Assembly: GCA_038736355.1 (NCBI GenBank)
Contig: JAVYML010000002.1
Coordinates: 62,001 to 126,000, forward strand
Reading direction: 5' to 3'
DNA length: 64,000 nt
Source of the DNA: Candidatus Hadarchaeales archaeon
GTDB taxonomy: Archaea > Hadarchaeota > Hadarchaeia > Hadarchaeales > WYZ-LMO6
Positions 1 to 8,315 of this stretch are shown piece after piece. The notes beneath the pieces were generated by a model that saw nothing but the letters and a program-made list of their open reading frames with translations, ran no database searches and was not told the DNA's origin. Position 1 is the first letter of the stretch, and every line of letters begins with the position of its first letter. Position numbers and translations under genes: made by a program.

Positions 1-2
1 GG

Positions 3-3000
3 CCTTCCATTTCCTCGATGATGTTCAACTCGGCCGGCGCGATCAACGCCAGGTACCTCCTGGACAAGGTCTATCCTCCCGAGGTGAGCGATGCTCACAT
101 CGACGGGGATCTCCATCTCCACGATCTGTATCAGGGAGTGTGCGGGTACTGTTTCTCCGAGGACACGAGGGTGCTGACGAGGGAGGGATTCAAGTACTTC
201 TGGGAGGTCACGCCCGAGGACGAAATAGCGACGCTCAACCTCCGCACCGGCGAGCTGGAGTACCAGAAACCCCTGGCGAAGCAGGAATTCTATTTCGACG
301 GTTACCTCTACCACTGGCAGAACAAAGCCGTGGACCTTCTGGTGACCCCCGAACACAGGATGCTCGTCAGGATGGCGCTCGTCAAGAAACGCGCAAAGCC
401 CGACGGGGAGAGGCTCAGGAAGTACAGGAGGGTTTTCATGCTGAGGGATGGGGGTCTGAGTCTGAGGGGGGTCTCCGGCAGGGTTGGGATTCCGCTCGGA
501 ACCATCCAGGAATGGATCTACCACGGGAGGAAGCCGGTTTACCGGGGGCACAAGCTCAAGGTGGAACCGCAGGTCCTCATCAACGGTTGGAGGATCCTGA
601 CCGCCAAACAGCTCAGCGACCACTACTCCCTGTACGAGTTCAGGAAAGGAGGGGTGAGGTGGAGGGGCAAAGAGAGAGATTCCTTTGACTTTTTGTCGGT
701 AAGGGTCTGGTGCGGGGAATGCGGGAGGAGGGTACCCCCGGATGCCCTGAACTGTCCGAGGTGCGGCTCCTCCTCCTTCACCAGGAAAGAGGAGGTGAAA
801 CGCGTTCCGGCGGAGGTTTTCGTCAGGTTCATGGGGTGGTACCTTGCGGAAGGCAATGTTTGTATATCGAAAAAGGGGTATAGGATAGCCATCTCACAAC
901 TCAACGGGAGGAAGCAGAAGAGGATAGCATCCATAATGCGCGAGATGGGGCTGAACCCATGCATTACCAGGTTCCATGTGTCCTCCCATGCAAGCTGGCT
1001 CTACGAGTACCTGAAGAGGCTGGGCGGGTCAAAGGAGAGGTTCATTCCGCAGGAGATCAAGGAACTTCCCCCGAACCTGCTGAGACTCTTCCTCTCCGAA
1101 CTCTTCGCCGGGGACGGCGTGAAGAGAAAAGGTAAGCTGATACGATATTACACGGCGTCCAAGAAACTGGCGGAGGATGTGGTGGAGTGTCTGATAAAGG
1201 TGGGGAAATGCGGGACGATAAGGGAAGAGAAGGGCCGCTATGAAGTGACGGTGATCCACAGACAACTCACTCCAGAATTTGAAGGCAAGCCCAAGCTGGT
1301 CCGCTACCGGGGGAAGGTCTATGACCTAACCGTTCCCAACGGGACCCTCCTGGTGGAGAGGAAAGGGAAGGTGGTGTGGTCGGGAAACTGCGCGGGCCAT
1401 TCGATGGAGGATATCCTGACGAAGGGGCTGGTGAGCGTGGGGAACAATCCCCATTCCCATCCCCCGAAGCACCTGGACGTGGCCCTGATGCAGGTCGTGA
1501 ACTACATAGGGGTGATGACGCAGGAGTGGGCGGGGGCGCAGGCCTTCTCCTGGATAGACGTTTACCTTGCCCCCTTCATCAGGGAGGATGGTCTGAGCGA
1601 CAGGCAGCTCAAACAGCTCCTCCAGATGTTCGTGTACAACCTGAACGTGACCTCCAGGTGGGGAGGGCAGTGCGTCTCCGAGGACACGGAGGTGTTGACC
1701 GAGGAGGGATGGAAGAGGTACGATGAGCTGAGCATGGAAGACAGAATAGCAACTCTTAATCCGGAAAAAAGAAGGATAGAATTCCTCAAGCTAGAAGGCA
1801 TCCACGTCTACGATTACGAGGGGGAGCTGATCCTCCTCAAAAACAGGGTTACCGAGCAGCTCGTCACACCCAATCACAGAATACTCAGGAAAAAGTTCAA
1901 TTCTGAGACCCTCGAATTCACCGAAGCGGAGAAACTCTTAGCCTTTGATTCTTCCCCCATCCTGCCCATAGCAGGGGAAAATGAGGGAAAGAAAGAGGTG
2001 GACGAAAATCTGCTCAGACTTTGTGCCTGGGTCATTGCGGAGGGGACTTTCTCGGATGATAGGGGGAGGATAGCCATCTATCAGTCAGAGAAACATGTCG
2101 AAAACTGCGAAAGGATAAGGGAGTGTCTTAGAGCCCTGGGGCTCGAGTGGAATGAACAAAAAAGAAAAACCGGATGGTCGAAAGCTCCTTGCATAAGATT
2201 TAGGCTGAAGGACAGGAGCTCTCGGTGGCTCAAACGGTTCCTACCCAGAAAGGAAATTCCTAGATGGATGTTCGACCTCCCGGCAAAGCAGATACGCCTC
2301 TTCCTCGAAGAGTATGCGAGGGCGGACGGTCACGTAGACAAGAACGGCAGGATCAGACTTTATACCAACGACGAAAAGTTGCTTGACGGCTTACAAGCCC
2401 TGGCTGTTCTGGCGGGTTTTGGCTGTACAGCGAAGCGCAACACCGGAGGAACAGCATGGAACGTGAACCTGGTGAGAAATTCCTTCACTCGCATAACCAA
2501 GATAGAGAAGGTGAAGTACAGGGGAAAGGTCTGGTGCCCCACCACGAAGAATGGGACCTTCGTGGCCAGGAGGAACAAAAAGGTGTTCATAACCGGGAAC
2601 AGCCCCTTCAGCAATGTAACGCTGGCCTGCGGGGTTCCCGAGCCCCTGAGGGGAAAGCCGGCAGTGATAGGGGGAAGGCCGCTGGACAAAACCTATGAGG
2701 AGTATGAAGAGGAGATAGAGAGGTTCGATAGGGCCTTCCTGGAAGTCCTCCTGGAAGGGGACGCGATGGGCAAGCCTTTCACCTTCCCCATCCCGACCTT
2801 TGCCATCACAAAGGACTTCCCTTGGGAGGACGGGTTCAGCTCCCTCCTTTTCAAGGTGGCAGCGAAGTACGGCCTCCCCTACTTCCAGAACTTCGTGAGG
2901 AGCGACCTGAGCCCCTGGCAGGTGTACTCGATGTGCTGTCGGCTGAGTCTGGACCTGAGGGAGCTCCAGAGGAACGTCACGGGAGGACTCTTCGGGTCCA

Positions 3001-3872
3001 GTCCGAAGACGGGATCCGTGGGGGTGGTGACCATCAACCTCTCCAGGGCGGGGTACCTGGCGAAGGGGAGCGAGGACGAGCTCTTCAGGAGGCTGAAGTA
3101 CCTGTGCATCCTGGCGGGGAGGGCGCTGGAGCACAAGAGAAAAATCGTGGAGAAGAACATTCAGACCGGTCTCCTCCCCTACACAAAGGAGTACTTCGGG
3201 GATCTGAAGAGGCACTTCTCGACGATAGGGGTAGTGGGGGGGCACGAGATGTGCCTGAACATGGGGATAGAAGGGGGGATCATGAGCGAAGAGGGGAGGG
3301 AGCTGTGCAGGAGGGTGCTGGAGTTCCTGAGGGAGGAGTGCAGGAGGCTCCAGGAGGAGACGGGACACCTCTACAACCTCGAGGCCACGCCGGCGGAGGG
3401 AGTCAGTTACAGGCTGGCGAGGCTGGACAGGAGGAAGTTCGGGAAGGCCATAGCGACCTCGGGGGAGAGGGAGCCCTTCTACACCAACTCCACCCAGCTT
3501 CCCGTGGATGCCGATTTCGACTTGGTGGAGGCACTGGAACACCAGGAACCCCTTCAGACCCTCTACACCGGAGGGACGGTCTTCCACATTTACCTGGGGG
3601 AGAGCTTGGAGGATGGGAGCAGCTCCAAGAACTTAATGAGGAAGATCACCTCCATGACCAGACTCCCCTACTTCACCTTCACCCCCACTTACTCCATCTG
3701 TGGAGACCACGGATACCTGAGGGGAGAACATCCCTCCTGTCCCATCTGCGGAAGGGAGACGGATGTTTATTCAAGGGTGGTGGGGTACTATCGGCCGGTC
3801 AAGAACTGGAACGCTGGAAAGCAGGAGGAATTCAGGCTGAGGAAGAAGTACGACTATGGTCCCCCCCACTGA
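3..3872 (+). CDS. nrdD: Anaerobic (class III) ribonucleoside-triphosphate reductase with two inteins, 5' truncated
   Basis: Glycyl-radical enzyme that reduces ribonucleotides to deoxyribonucleotides without oxygen. The frame is open to the window edge, so the start and any N-terminal ATP-cone lie upstream. Extein signatures seen are the DGDLHLHDL stretch, CCRLSLDL, GLFGSSPKTGSVGVVTINL, GGTVFHIYLGE, a C-terminal four-Cys zinc site (CGDHGY...CPICG) and the glycyl-radical loop RVVGYYRPVKNWN. Two inteins (413 and 310 residues) interrupt it, leaving about 561 extein residues in view. No nrdG activase gene is visible downstream; the next gene is convergent. The identity is secure; splicing is inferred from the intein motifs. 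Confidence 0.95.
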   Translation, partial: PSISSMMFNSAGAINARYLLDKVYPPEVSDAHIDGDLHLHDLYQGVCGYCFSEDTRVLTREGFKYFWEVTPEDEIATLNLRTGELEYQKPLAKQEFYFDGYLYHWQNKAVDLLVTPEHRMLVRMALVKKRAKPDGERLRKYRRVFMLRDGGLSLRGVSGRVGIPLGTIQEWIYHGRKPVYRGHKLKVEPQVLINGWRILTAKQLSDHYSLYEFRKGGVRWRGKERDSFDFLSVRVWCGECGRRVPPDALNCPRCGSSSFTRKEEVKRVPAEVFVRFMGWYLAEGNVCISKKGYRIAISQLNGRKQKRIASIMREMGLNPCITRFHVSSHASWLYEYLKRLGGSKERFIPQEIKELPPNLLRLFLSELFAGDGVKRKGKLIRYYTASKKLAEDVVECLIKVGKCGTIREEKGRYEVTVIHRQLTPEFEGKPKLVRYRGKVYDLTVPNGTLLVERKGKVVWSGNCAGHSMEDILTKGLVSVGNNPHSHPPKHLDVALMQVVNYIGVMTQEWAGAQAFSWIDVYLAPFIREDGLSDRQLKQLLQMFVYNLNVTSRWGGQCVSEDTEVLTEEGWKRYDELSMEDRIATLNPEKRRIEFLKLEGIHVYDYEGELILLKNRVTEQLVTPNHRILRKKFNSETLEFTEAEKLLAFDSSPILPIAGENEGKKEVDENLLRLCAWVIAEGTFSDDRGRIAIYQSEKHVENCERIRECLRALGLEWNEQKRKTGWSKAPCIRFRLKDRSSRWLKRFLPRKEIPRWMFDLPAKQIRLFLEEYARADGHVDKNGRIRLYTNDEKLLDGLQALAVLAGFGCTAKRNTGGTAWNVNLVRNSFTRITKIEKVKYRGKVWCPTTKNGTFVARRNKKVFITGNSPFSNVTLACGVPEPLRGKPAVIGGRPLDKTYEEYEEEIERFDRAFLEVLLEGDAMGKPFTFPIPTFAITKDFPWEDGFSSLLFKVAAKYGLPYFQNFVRSDLSPWQVYSMCCRLSLDLRELQRNVTGGLFGSSPKTGSVGVVTINLSRAGYLAKGSEDELFRRLKYLCILAGRALEHKRKIVEKNIQTGLLPYTKEYFGDLKRHFSTIGVVGGHEMCLNMGIEGGIMSEEGRELCRRVLEFLREECRRLQEETGHLYNLEATPAEGVSYRLARLDRRKFGKAIATSGEREPFYTNSTQLPVDADFDLVEALEHQEPLQTLYTGGTVFHIYLGESLEDGSSSKNLMRKITSMTRLPYFTFTPTYSICGDHGYLRGEHPSCPICGRETDVYSRVVGYYRPVKNWNAGKQEEFRLRKKYDYGPPH
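150..1388 (+). other. Intein 1 in nrdD, LAGLIDADG type with extra HTH and zinc ribbon
   Basis: 413-residue in-frame insertion between ...GVCGY and CAGHS. It starts with Cys (block A, CFSEDTRVLT), has a TPEHR block-B-like stretch, and ends VVWSGN followed by Cys+1. Two dodecapeptide endonuclease motifs are visible (FMGWYLAEGNV near 830; LFLSELFAGDGV near 1090). Between splicing and endonuclease parts lie a helix-turn-helix-like segment (about 434-540) and a four-Cys zinc ribbon (CGEC...CPRC, 711-764), which intein 2 lacks. The residue before the terminal Asn is Gly rather than the usual His. Borders are set by restoring the NrdD extein. Confidence 0.9.
1671..2600 (+). other. Intein 2 in nrdD, LAGLIDADG type
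   Basis: 310-residue in-frame insertion within the extein sequence RWGGQ|SPFSNVTL. It starts with Cys (CVSEDTEVLTEEG), has the block-B-like TPNHR, and ends KVFITGN before Ser+1. Endonuclease motifs are LCAWVIAEGTF (near 2020) and LFLEEYARADGHV (near 2305). Block A and the C-terminal NGT-containing block resemble those of intein 1, suggesting related elements. The penultimate residue is again Gly. Confidence 0.9.
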
Positions 3873-3891
3873 CCTCCGAGGGGGTTGAAGG

Positions 3892-3932
3892 CGGGAGTAG
3901 CATCCCCCTGCGAGGGGGTAAGGCTACTCCCG
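3892..3932. terminator. Perfect GC-rich hairpin between convergent nrdD and the cooC-like gene
   Basis: A perfect 10-bp inverted repeat (CGGGAGTAGC at 3892-3901 and its complement at 3923-3932) encloses a second stem (CCCCC 3904-3908 / GGGGG 3913-3917). It sits 20 bp after the nrdD stop and covers the stop codon of the opposing gene. It is not followed by a T tract, so termination is inferred from position; it may instead stabilise mRNA 3' ends on both strands. Confidence 0.5.
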
Positions 3933-4685
3933 ACCTCCCCCTCCAGGGAGGTATCCCATCCTCTTGAGCAACCCCTCCACGCCCAGCAGGGCAGGGCTGT
4001 TCCTCCGCAGGTGAAAGATGGTTAAACCTTTCCTGTCCAGTTCCTCCACCTCCGCATCCTGGGGCACAAGACCCAATACCTCCATTCCCCCGGGAAGCTC
4101 CACCCCTTCTCCCCCCACCACCTTGTTGAGGACCAGACCAGCCCTTTCATATCCCACCGCCCCCCTATCCGCCACTTCCTTGATGATCGAAGCCACCCTC
4201 AGGGACTTGGGGGAGGAATCCGAAACGAGTAGGAGATCGTTGACTTCCCTCATCACCCTCCTGTTGATCTGCTCCACTCCCGCTTCCCCATCTATTACCA
4301 CCACTTCAAAACCCTTGGAAACCGAGGTGAGGACCTCCCTCAGGAATTCGTTTACCTTACAGTAACACCCTTCTTCTTCAGGTCTCCCCATGGCCAGCAG
4401 GGCAAAACCCCTTCCCTCCTCCATGATCTTCATTACCCCGTAGTCGAGGGAAAGGGCCAGCTCCTCCCTGCTCAACCCCCTCCAAGAGGAGAGCCATTCC
4501 TTCCTCAGATCTTCCACCGTTTTCCCAGTCCTCACTCCCAAGGCCTGAGAAAGGCCTGAAGACGGGTCCGCATCCACCGCCAGGATTTTCTTCCATCCCC
4601 CCTCCACCAGCAACCTCACCGAGGCTGAGGCCAAGAAGGTCTTTCCCACTCCTCCCTTTCCGCAAAAGGCCATCACCCTCGTCAT
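3924..4685 (-). CDS. CooC/AcsF-type nickel-insertion ATPase
   Basis: 253-residue P-loop ATPase of the MinD/ParA class. It has the deviant Walker A KGGVGKT at residues 10-16 and the family Cys-x-Cys (C107, C109) in MGRPEEEGCYC, which in CooC proteins holds Ni at the dimer interface. CooC/AcsF proteins mature the nickel clusters of CO dehydrogenase and acetyl-CoA synthase (family knowledge). Its ATG overlaps the TGA of the upstream ACS-like gene (ATGA), so the two are probably coupled. The natural inference is that it loads a metal into a partner encoded in this operon. Family assignment is firm; the client is unknown. Confidence 0.88.
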   Translation of the reverse strand: MTRVMAFCGKGGVGKTFLASASVRLLVEGGWKKILAVDADPSSGLSQALGVRTGKTVEDLRKEWLSSWRGLSREELALSLDYGVMKIMEEGRGFALLAMGRPEEEGCYCKVNEFLREVLTSVSKGFEVVVIDGEAGVEQINRRVMREVNDLLLVSDSSPKSLRVASIIKEVADRGAVGYERAGLVLNKVVGGEGVELPGGMEVLGLVPQDAEVEELDRKGLTIFHLRRNSPALLGVEGLLKRMGYLPGGGGRE

Positions 4686-5386
4686 CCCTTCCCCACCATC
4701 CTTTCCCTTATCGCCCTGAGCTCTTCCACGCTCCCGCAGATTTCCCTGTAGTCACACCTTTCACAGTCCAGGGAAACCTCTTCCACCATTTTGCCTATGG
4801 CCGAGGCAATCTTCCTGGCTTTCTCCCCTATCCCGAGTAGCGAACTCACCCCTTCTTCGGAGGTGGAGAAAACCACCTCCACGGAAGAAACGGGAAGGGA
4901 GCGCAGGGCCCTCCTCAGGGCCTCCCCCACCACGGAGAGGGAGAAGCCCCTCTCCACCACCTGCCTGCTCACCCTGCTCCAGACCCTCATCTGCGAGGGA
5001 AGACCCCTTATCGTGTATCCCTTGAGGACCATCCTGAAGGGCACCAAGTTCAGCTTCCGGTAGTCTTCATCCCTTATCTCCCTGGATTCCACCAAACAAA
5101 GCTGGGCAAAGGGCACTTCTCCCCTCAGCTCCGGAAGATCTTTCCCCCAAAGGCTCACCCTCCCATCCTCCACCAGTCCAGGTGTTTCGGTGAGGAGGAC
5201 GGAAGAAAAGGAGGGAAGCTCGGGAGGACCCAGTTCCACCCAAGTGTCCTCCTTGAGGATCACCTCTGGACCTTCTCCCAGGAACTCCTCCGGAAGGAAA
5301 GGGGAGAGCCTCCTCACCTTTCCTTCCCCCTCAGCTTTTTCCAAGAGGCCGCGCAGGAACTTCAGGTCCTCATCGAAAAGCTTCAT
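4682..5386 (-). CDS. Truncated acetyl-CoA synthase (CdhC/AcsB)-like protein
   Basis: 234 residues, recalling the middle region of the acetyl-CoA synthase beta subunit. Residues 47-100 (DTWVELGPP...VEDGRVSLWGKDL...PFAQLCLVE) match the VELGGPK...VEDGKI...GPDI...YPFGI stretch of CdhC. Residues 133-185 (MRVWSRVSRQVVERGFSL...VEVVFSTSEE) match its VWIRISKDAVEKGF...VQVTLYT. It stops where the A-cluster domain should begin and instead carries C208, C211, C217 (CxxCx5C). The full A-cluster ligand set of genuine ACS is therefore absent. It overlaps the activase gene by 17 nt and the CooC-like gene by 4 nt. It may be a small Fe-S/metal scaffold rather than an acetyl-CoA synthase. The homology is by eye. 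Confidence 0.7.
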   Translation of the reverse strand: MKLFDEDLKFLRGLLEKAEGEGKVRRLSPFLPEEFLGEGPEVILKEDTWVELGPPELPSFSSVLLTETPGLVEDGRVSLWGKDLPELRGEVPFAQLCLVESREIRDEDYRKLNLVPFRMVLKGYTIRGLPSQMRVWSRVSRQVVERGFSLSVVGEALRRALRSLPVSSVEVVFSTSEEGVSSLLGIGEKARKIASAIGKMVEEVSLDCERCDYREICGSVEELRAIRERMVGKG

Positions 5387-6155
5387 CCGCCTTCTCCCGT
5401 GCGAAGAGACAGGCCCCGTAGGCCCCTGCCAGGATGGGATCGAAGGGCAACCTCTTCACCTTCCTCCCCAGCTGTTCCTCTAAGGCCTCCACGAAACTCT
5501 TCAGCCTGCTCACCCCTCCCGCCACCACTATCTCCCCCCTCATCCCCACCCTCCTGACTATGGAGGAAACCCTGCCGGCAATGGCCCTCGTGACCGCAGC
5601 CAGAATGTCCTGAACTTCCTCCCCCTCGTTCAAAAGGGCTATCACCTCGCTCTCCGCAAACACCGTACACTGGGAGGTGATGGAGAGTCTTTTGGTGGAA
5701 CGGGCAACCTCCTCATCCCACCTCTCGAGGCTCACCCCCAGCACCTCCCCGAGCATCTCCAAGAACCTCCCCGCCCCAGCCGCGCACCTGTCGTTCGTCC
5801 CATAATCAACTATCCTACCCCTCTCCATCACCGCCACCCTCGTGGTATTGGCCCCTACCTCCACCAACGTTCCAGTCTCCGGGAGCAAGGGGGCGCAGGC
5901 TTTGGAAAGGCAGAGGAGGATGGGCTTGACTTCCCCCACGAAATCCAAGCCCCTCACCCTCTCTCCAGTCCCCACCCAGCAGGTTACTTCTTCCCTTTTC
6001 CTTCCAGCCCTTTCCAAAACCTCCCTCAGGATCCTTTCAGCCGTTTCCTTGGCCTTTGGACCGGTTTCCAGGACGGCTTGAGCCACCATCGAACCGTTCT
6101 CCATAAGAACTGCCTTCACCCTTCCGCTACCGATATCCAGTCCACCCACCAACAT
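5370..6155 (-). CDS. ASKHA-family reductase activase, divergent second copy (BcrA/BcrD/HgdC-like)
   Basis: 261-residue ATPase related to the activator of 2-hydroxyacyl-CoA dehydratases and the ATPase subunits of benzoyl-CoA reductase. It has an N-terminal phosphate loop (GLDIGSGRVKAVL) and both Cys that hold the dimer-bridging [4Fe-4S] cluster: C124 in NDRCAAGAGRFLE and C163 in SQCTVFAESEV. The usual IDIGGQDxK motif reads VEVGANTTRV, and the usual SEIxxHxxGA motif is degenerate. ATP binding may therefore differ from its partner. The start is the ATG at 6155, overlapping the upstream TGA; the longer open frame upstream is a shadow of the neighbour. Two unequal activases recall BcrA+BcrD. Confidence 0.85.
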   Translation of the reverse strand: MLVGGLDIGSGRVKAVLMENGSMVAQAVLETGPKAKETAERILREVLERAGRKREEVTCWVGTGERVRGLDFVGEVKPILLCLSKACAPLLPETGTLVEVGANTTRVAVMERGRIVDYGTNDRCAAGAGRFLEMLGEVLGVSLERWDEEVARSTKRLSITSQCTVFAESEVIALLNEGEEVQDILAAVTRAIAGRVSSIVRRVGMRGEIVVAGGVSRLKSFVEALEEQLGRKVKRLPFDPILAGAYGACLFAREKADEAFR

Positions 6156-6937
6156 CAGTTTCCCCCCACCCTCTCGCTGGCGAAGAGGGCCGCACCGAGA
6201 GCGCCCACCAGCTGGGGATCGAAATCCAGCTTGATGAGCGGGACTCCAAGCATTTCTTCCAGGTACTTCACCACGCCTATGTTCTTCGCCACGCCTCCCG
6301 AGAGGACCACCTCCCTCTCCACCCCCACCCTGGAAGCCAGTGCCTTCACCCTTGCTGCCATTGACTGGTTCACACCGGCTGCCACATCTTCGGCACTTGC
6401 CCCTTCCGCCAAGTAGGAGAGGACCTCTGACTGCGCGTAAACCGCACAAATGTTGGTGATGGGTATGGGCTCCTTGGAGGAGAGGGAAAGCCTCCCCAGG
6501 TCTTCCACTCCCACTCCGAGTGTCTTGGCCATGAGTTCCAAGAACCTTCCCGTCCCGGCGGCACACTTATCGTTCATGACGAAGTTCACCAGTCTTCCCT
6601 CCCCATCCACCCTTATCACCTTGCAGTCTTGCCCACCGATGTCTATCACCGTCCTCACGGAAGGGAGGAGCCAGTGGGCCCCCTTCCCATGACAGGAGAT
6701 CTCGGAAATGTTCTCGTTGGCGAAGGGAATCCTCACCCTCCCGTAACCCGTCCCCACGCAGTATGCCACCTCCTCCCACCTTCTTCCCGCCTTCCTCAGA
6801 GCCTCTTCCATCACCTCCCTGGCCGAAAGCTCTGGTCTGGGTCTCACCCTTCTCACCTCATGGGAGAGGATGCGCCCGTTCTCCATCAAAAGGGCTTTGG
6901 CAGTAAGGGAACCCACGTCGCAGCCGGCCACCAGCAT
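6155..6937 (-). CDS. ASKHA-family reductase activase, canonical copy (HgdC/BcrD-like)
   Basis: 260-residue ATPase with all family motifs: CDVGSLTAKAL phosphate loop, ISEISCHGKGAH, IDIGGQDCK (98-106), NDKCAAGTGRFLE (C125) and TNICAVYAQSEV (C164), then GGVAKN and a C-terminal GALGAALFA. Such proteins form homo- or heterodimers around one [4Fe-4S] cluster. They use ATP hydrolysis to push an electron at very low potential onto a double-cubane or dehydratase partner (family knowledge). Its start lies 1 nt from the stop of the HgdA/BcrB-like gene, so the operon encodes reductase and activator together. Confidence 0.92.
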   Translation of the reverse strand: MLVAGCDVGSLTAKALLMENGRILSHEVRRVRPRPELSAREVMEEALRKAGRRWEEVAYCVGTGYGRVRIPFANENISEISCHGKGAHWLLPSVRTVIDIGGQDCKVIRVDGEGRLVNFVMNDKCAAGTGRFLELMAKTLGVGVEDLGRLSLSSKEPIPITNICAVYAQSEVLSYLAEGASAEDVAAGVNQSMAARVKALASRVGVEREVVLSGGVAKNIGVVKYLEEMLGVPLIKLDFDPQLVGALGAALFASERVGGN

Positions 6938-6938
6938 G

Positions 6939-8315
6939 CTAACCCAGTCCCATCGTCTCGTTGAACTCTAAAATCCTGCGTTTGATTTCAGAAACCGGAC
7001 TAACCCTGAAGTCCCAGCAATCGGCCTCTATTTTCAGACAGGGAAGACCCGTCTCCTTCTGTAGCGCCCTTATAAAGGCTTGGAAACCCCCCCACACATT
7101 CTTACAGGCTGGATGACCCGCAAAAACAAAACAGTCCCCTCCCCACTGCTCCACGCACCAAAGGTAGTCCTCAAGCCACTGTTCCGGGTAATCCATGGGT
7201 CCTCTCTGTTGCCTGGTCATGGGATAATTCCAGCACCTCTGCGCCAATCCCTCGAGCATGGTATCCAAGGAGGAAGTATCGATGGGTCTCTCAGCGTGGA
7301 AGAGGGTCAGGATATCCACCACGTAGCTCATCCCATTCTCTTCCAGCCAGAACCAAAGATCCATGCTCGGAGAGTAGAAGCCCGTGTACACCCAAATCTG
7401 TCTAATGCGCTCCTCTGGTTTGGCCCCTTCCCTCCTCCTCAGCCTGTCCTTGGAGGCCTCCAACACCGTTTCGAAGAGCTTGGTCCCCTGGGGGGTTCCC
7501 ACCGAGCTGAACTTCACGGCCTGCAAGAAGATGTTGAAACAGGAGTGGACGGGATTGGGGCGGGCCCTCTTCAGATCATTGATCTCCAGATAACACCTCC
7601 TGCACTTCTCGCTTTCCTCTACCACCTCCCTCAACCTCTCCTCCTCCAGCTTCCTTCCCGCGAACTCCTCCAGTTTCCTCACTTGGTGCCTGTACTCCTT
7701 TAGGTAATACCGGAAGGCCCTTTCTCCATGATAGGTAGGGCAGTCTATTCCCAGATAGGGAACACCCAACCTAACAGCCATGTATTCGTAGAGCTTGGAA
7801 TTGGCATCACAGCTTCCCGGGGCAGCGGTGACCACTAGGTCCGGGCGGAGACCGAGGCCCTTCAGGATGGCCCCACAGGCTGCCCTCTGCGAGGTGCACA
7901 TGGTCTCGAGCAATCCCTCCTCCACACTCCAGTCGAAGTACACGTGCGGATCTTCCAAGAAGATGGTGGCAAAGGAGGTGAGCACCTCCGGCACCAGTGG
8001 GACTAGGTCCAGTGCGTATAGAACTTCGGGAGCGGTGTTGAAGCTGGAGAGCACCACCTTCTTCCCCTCCTCCTTCGCTCCCCTCACCATCCCCAAGTAC
8101 CAGCCGGCCCACCTGGATACCTCCATGGCCACCCTCCGGATGGCAGGATCGGAGAGGAAGAGGTGTCTCAGGACCTCGGCCTGGGAGGGAACGGCCGCTA
8201 CCAGGTCTTCCAGCTCCCTCTCCGTCACATCCTCTGGGATGGAGGAAGCTAGGGAAAGAAGGGTAAAGAGTCTCTCCTCGAGCGGCAGCTGCCTAGCCTC
8301 TTCCAACCCTCTCAC
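6939..8315 (-). CDS. 2-hydroxyacyl-CoA dehydratase/benzoyl-CoA reductase family subunit (HgdA/BcrB-like)
   Basis: 458 residues of the HgdB/FldBC/BcrBC superfamily. Family features are the N-terminal APEVLYALDLVPLVPE segment, PGSCDANSKLYEYMA, a GIDCPTYHGE segment, the late GHPACKNVWGG and a C-terminal EADCWDFRVSP...IKRRILEF. Partner subunits of this family bind [4Fe-4S] clusters and reduce or dehydrate CoA esters, or reduce small molecules (double-cubane proteins). The GTG start at 8315 gives a 23-nt overlap with the small upstream gene; a TTG at 8306 is possible. The substrate cannot be read from sequence. Confidence 0.85.
   Translation of the reverse strand: MRGLEEARQLPLEERLFTLLSLASSIPEDVTERELEDLVAAVPSQAEVLRHLFLSDPAIRRVAMEVSRWAGWYLGMVRGAKEEGKKVVLSSFNTAPEVLYALDLVPLVPEVLTSFATIFLEDPHVYFDWSVEEGLLETMCTSQRAACGAILKGLGLRPDLVVTAAPGSCDANSKLYEYMAVRLGVPYLGIDCPTYHGERAFRYYLKEYRHQVRKLEEFAGRKLEEERLREVVEESEKCRRCYLEINDLKRARPNPVHSCFNIFLQAVKFSSVGTPQGTKLFETVLEASKDRLRRREGAKPEERIRQIWVYTGFYSPSMDLWFWLEENGMSYVVDILTLFHAERPIDTSSLDTMLEGLAQRCWNYPMTRQQRGPMDYPEQWLEDYLWCVEQWGGDCFVFAGHPACKNVWGGFQAFIRALQKETGLPCLKIEADCWDFRVSPVSEIKRRILEFNETMGLG

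Noticed and set aside
2391-3587. Long minus-strand open frame (398 codons) opposite nrdD
   Set aside because: Proline/arginine/leucine-rich shadow of the GC-rich nrdD and intein coding sequence with no family resemblance.
2822-3967. Plus-strand frame of 381 codons overlapping the nrdD 3' end
   Set aside because: Low-complexity Gly/Glu/Arg-rich translation in an alternate frame; nrdD motifs are unbroken in the true frame.
6156-6566. Upstream extension of the divergent activase frame
   Set aside because: It lies wholly inside the canonical activase gene in another frame; ATG 6155 overlaps the preceding stop and begins the family sequence.
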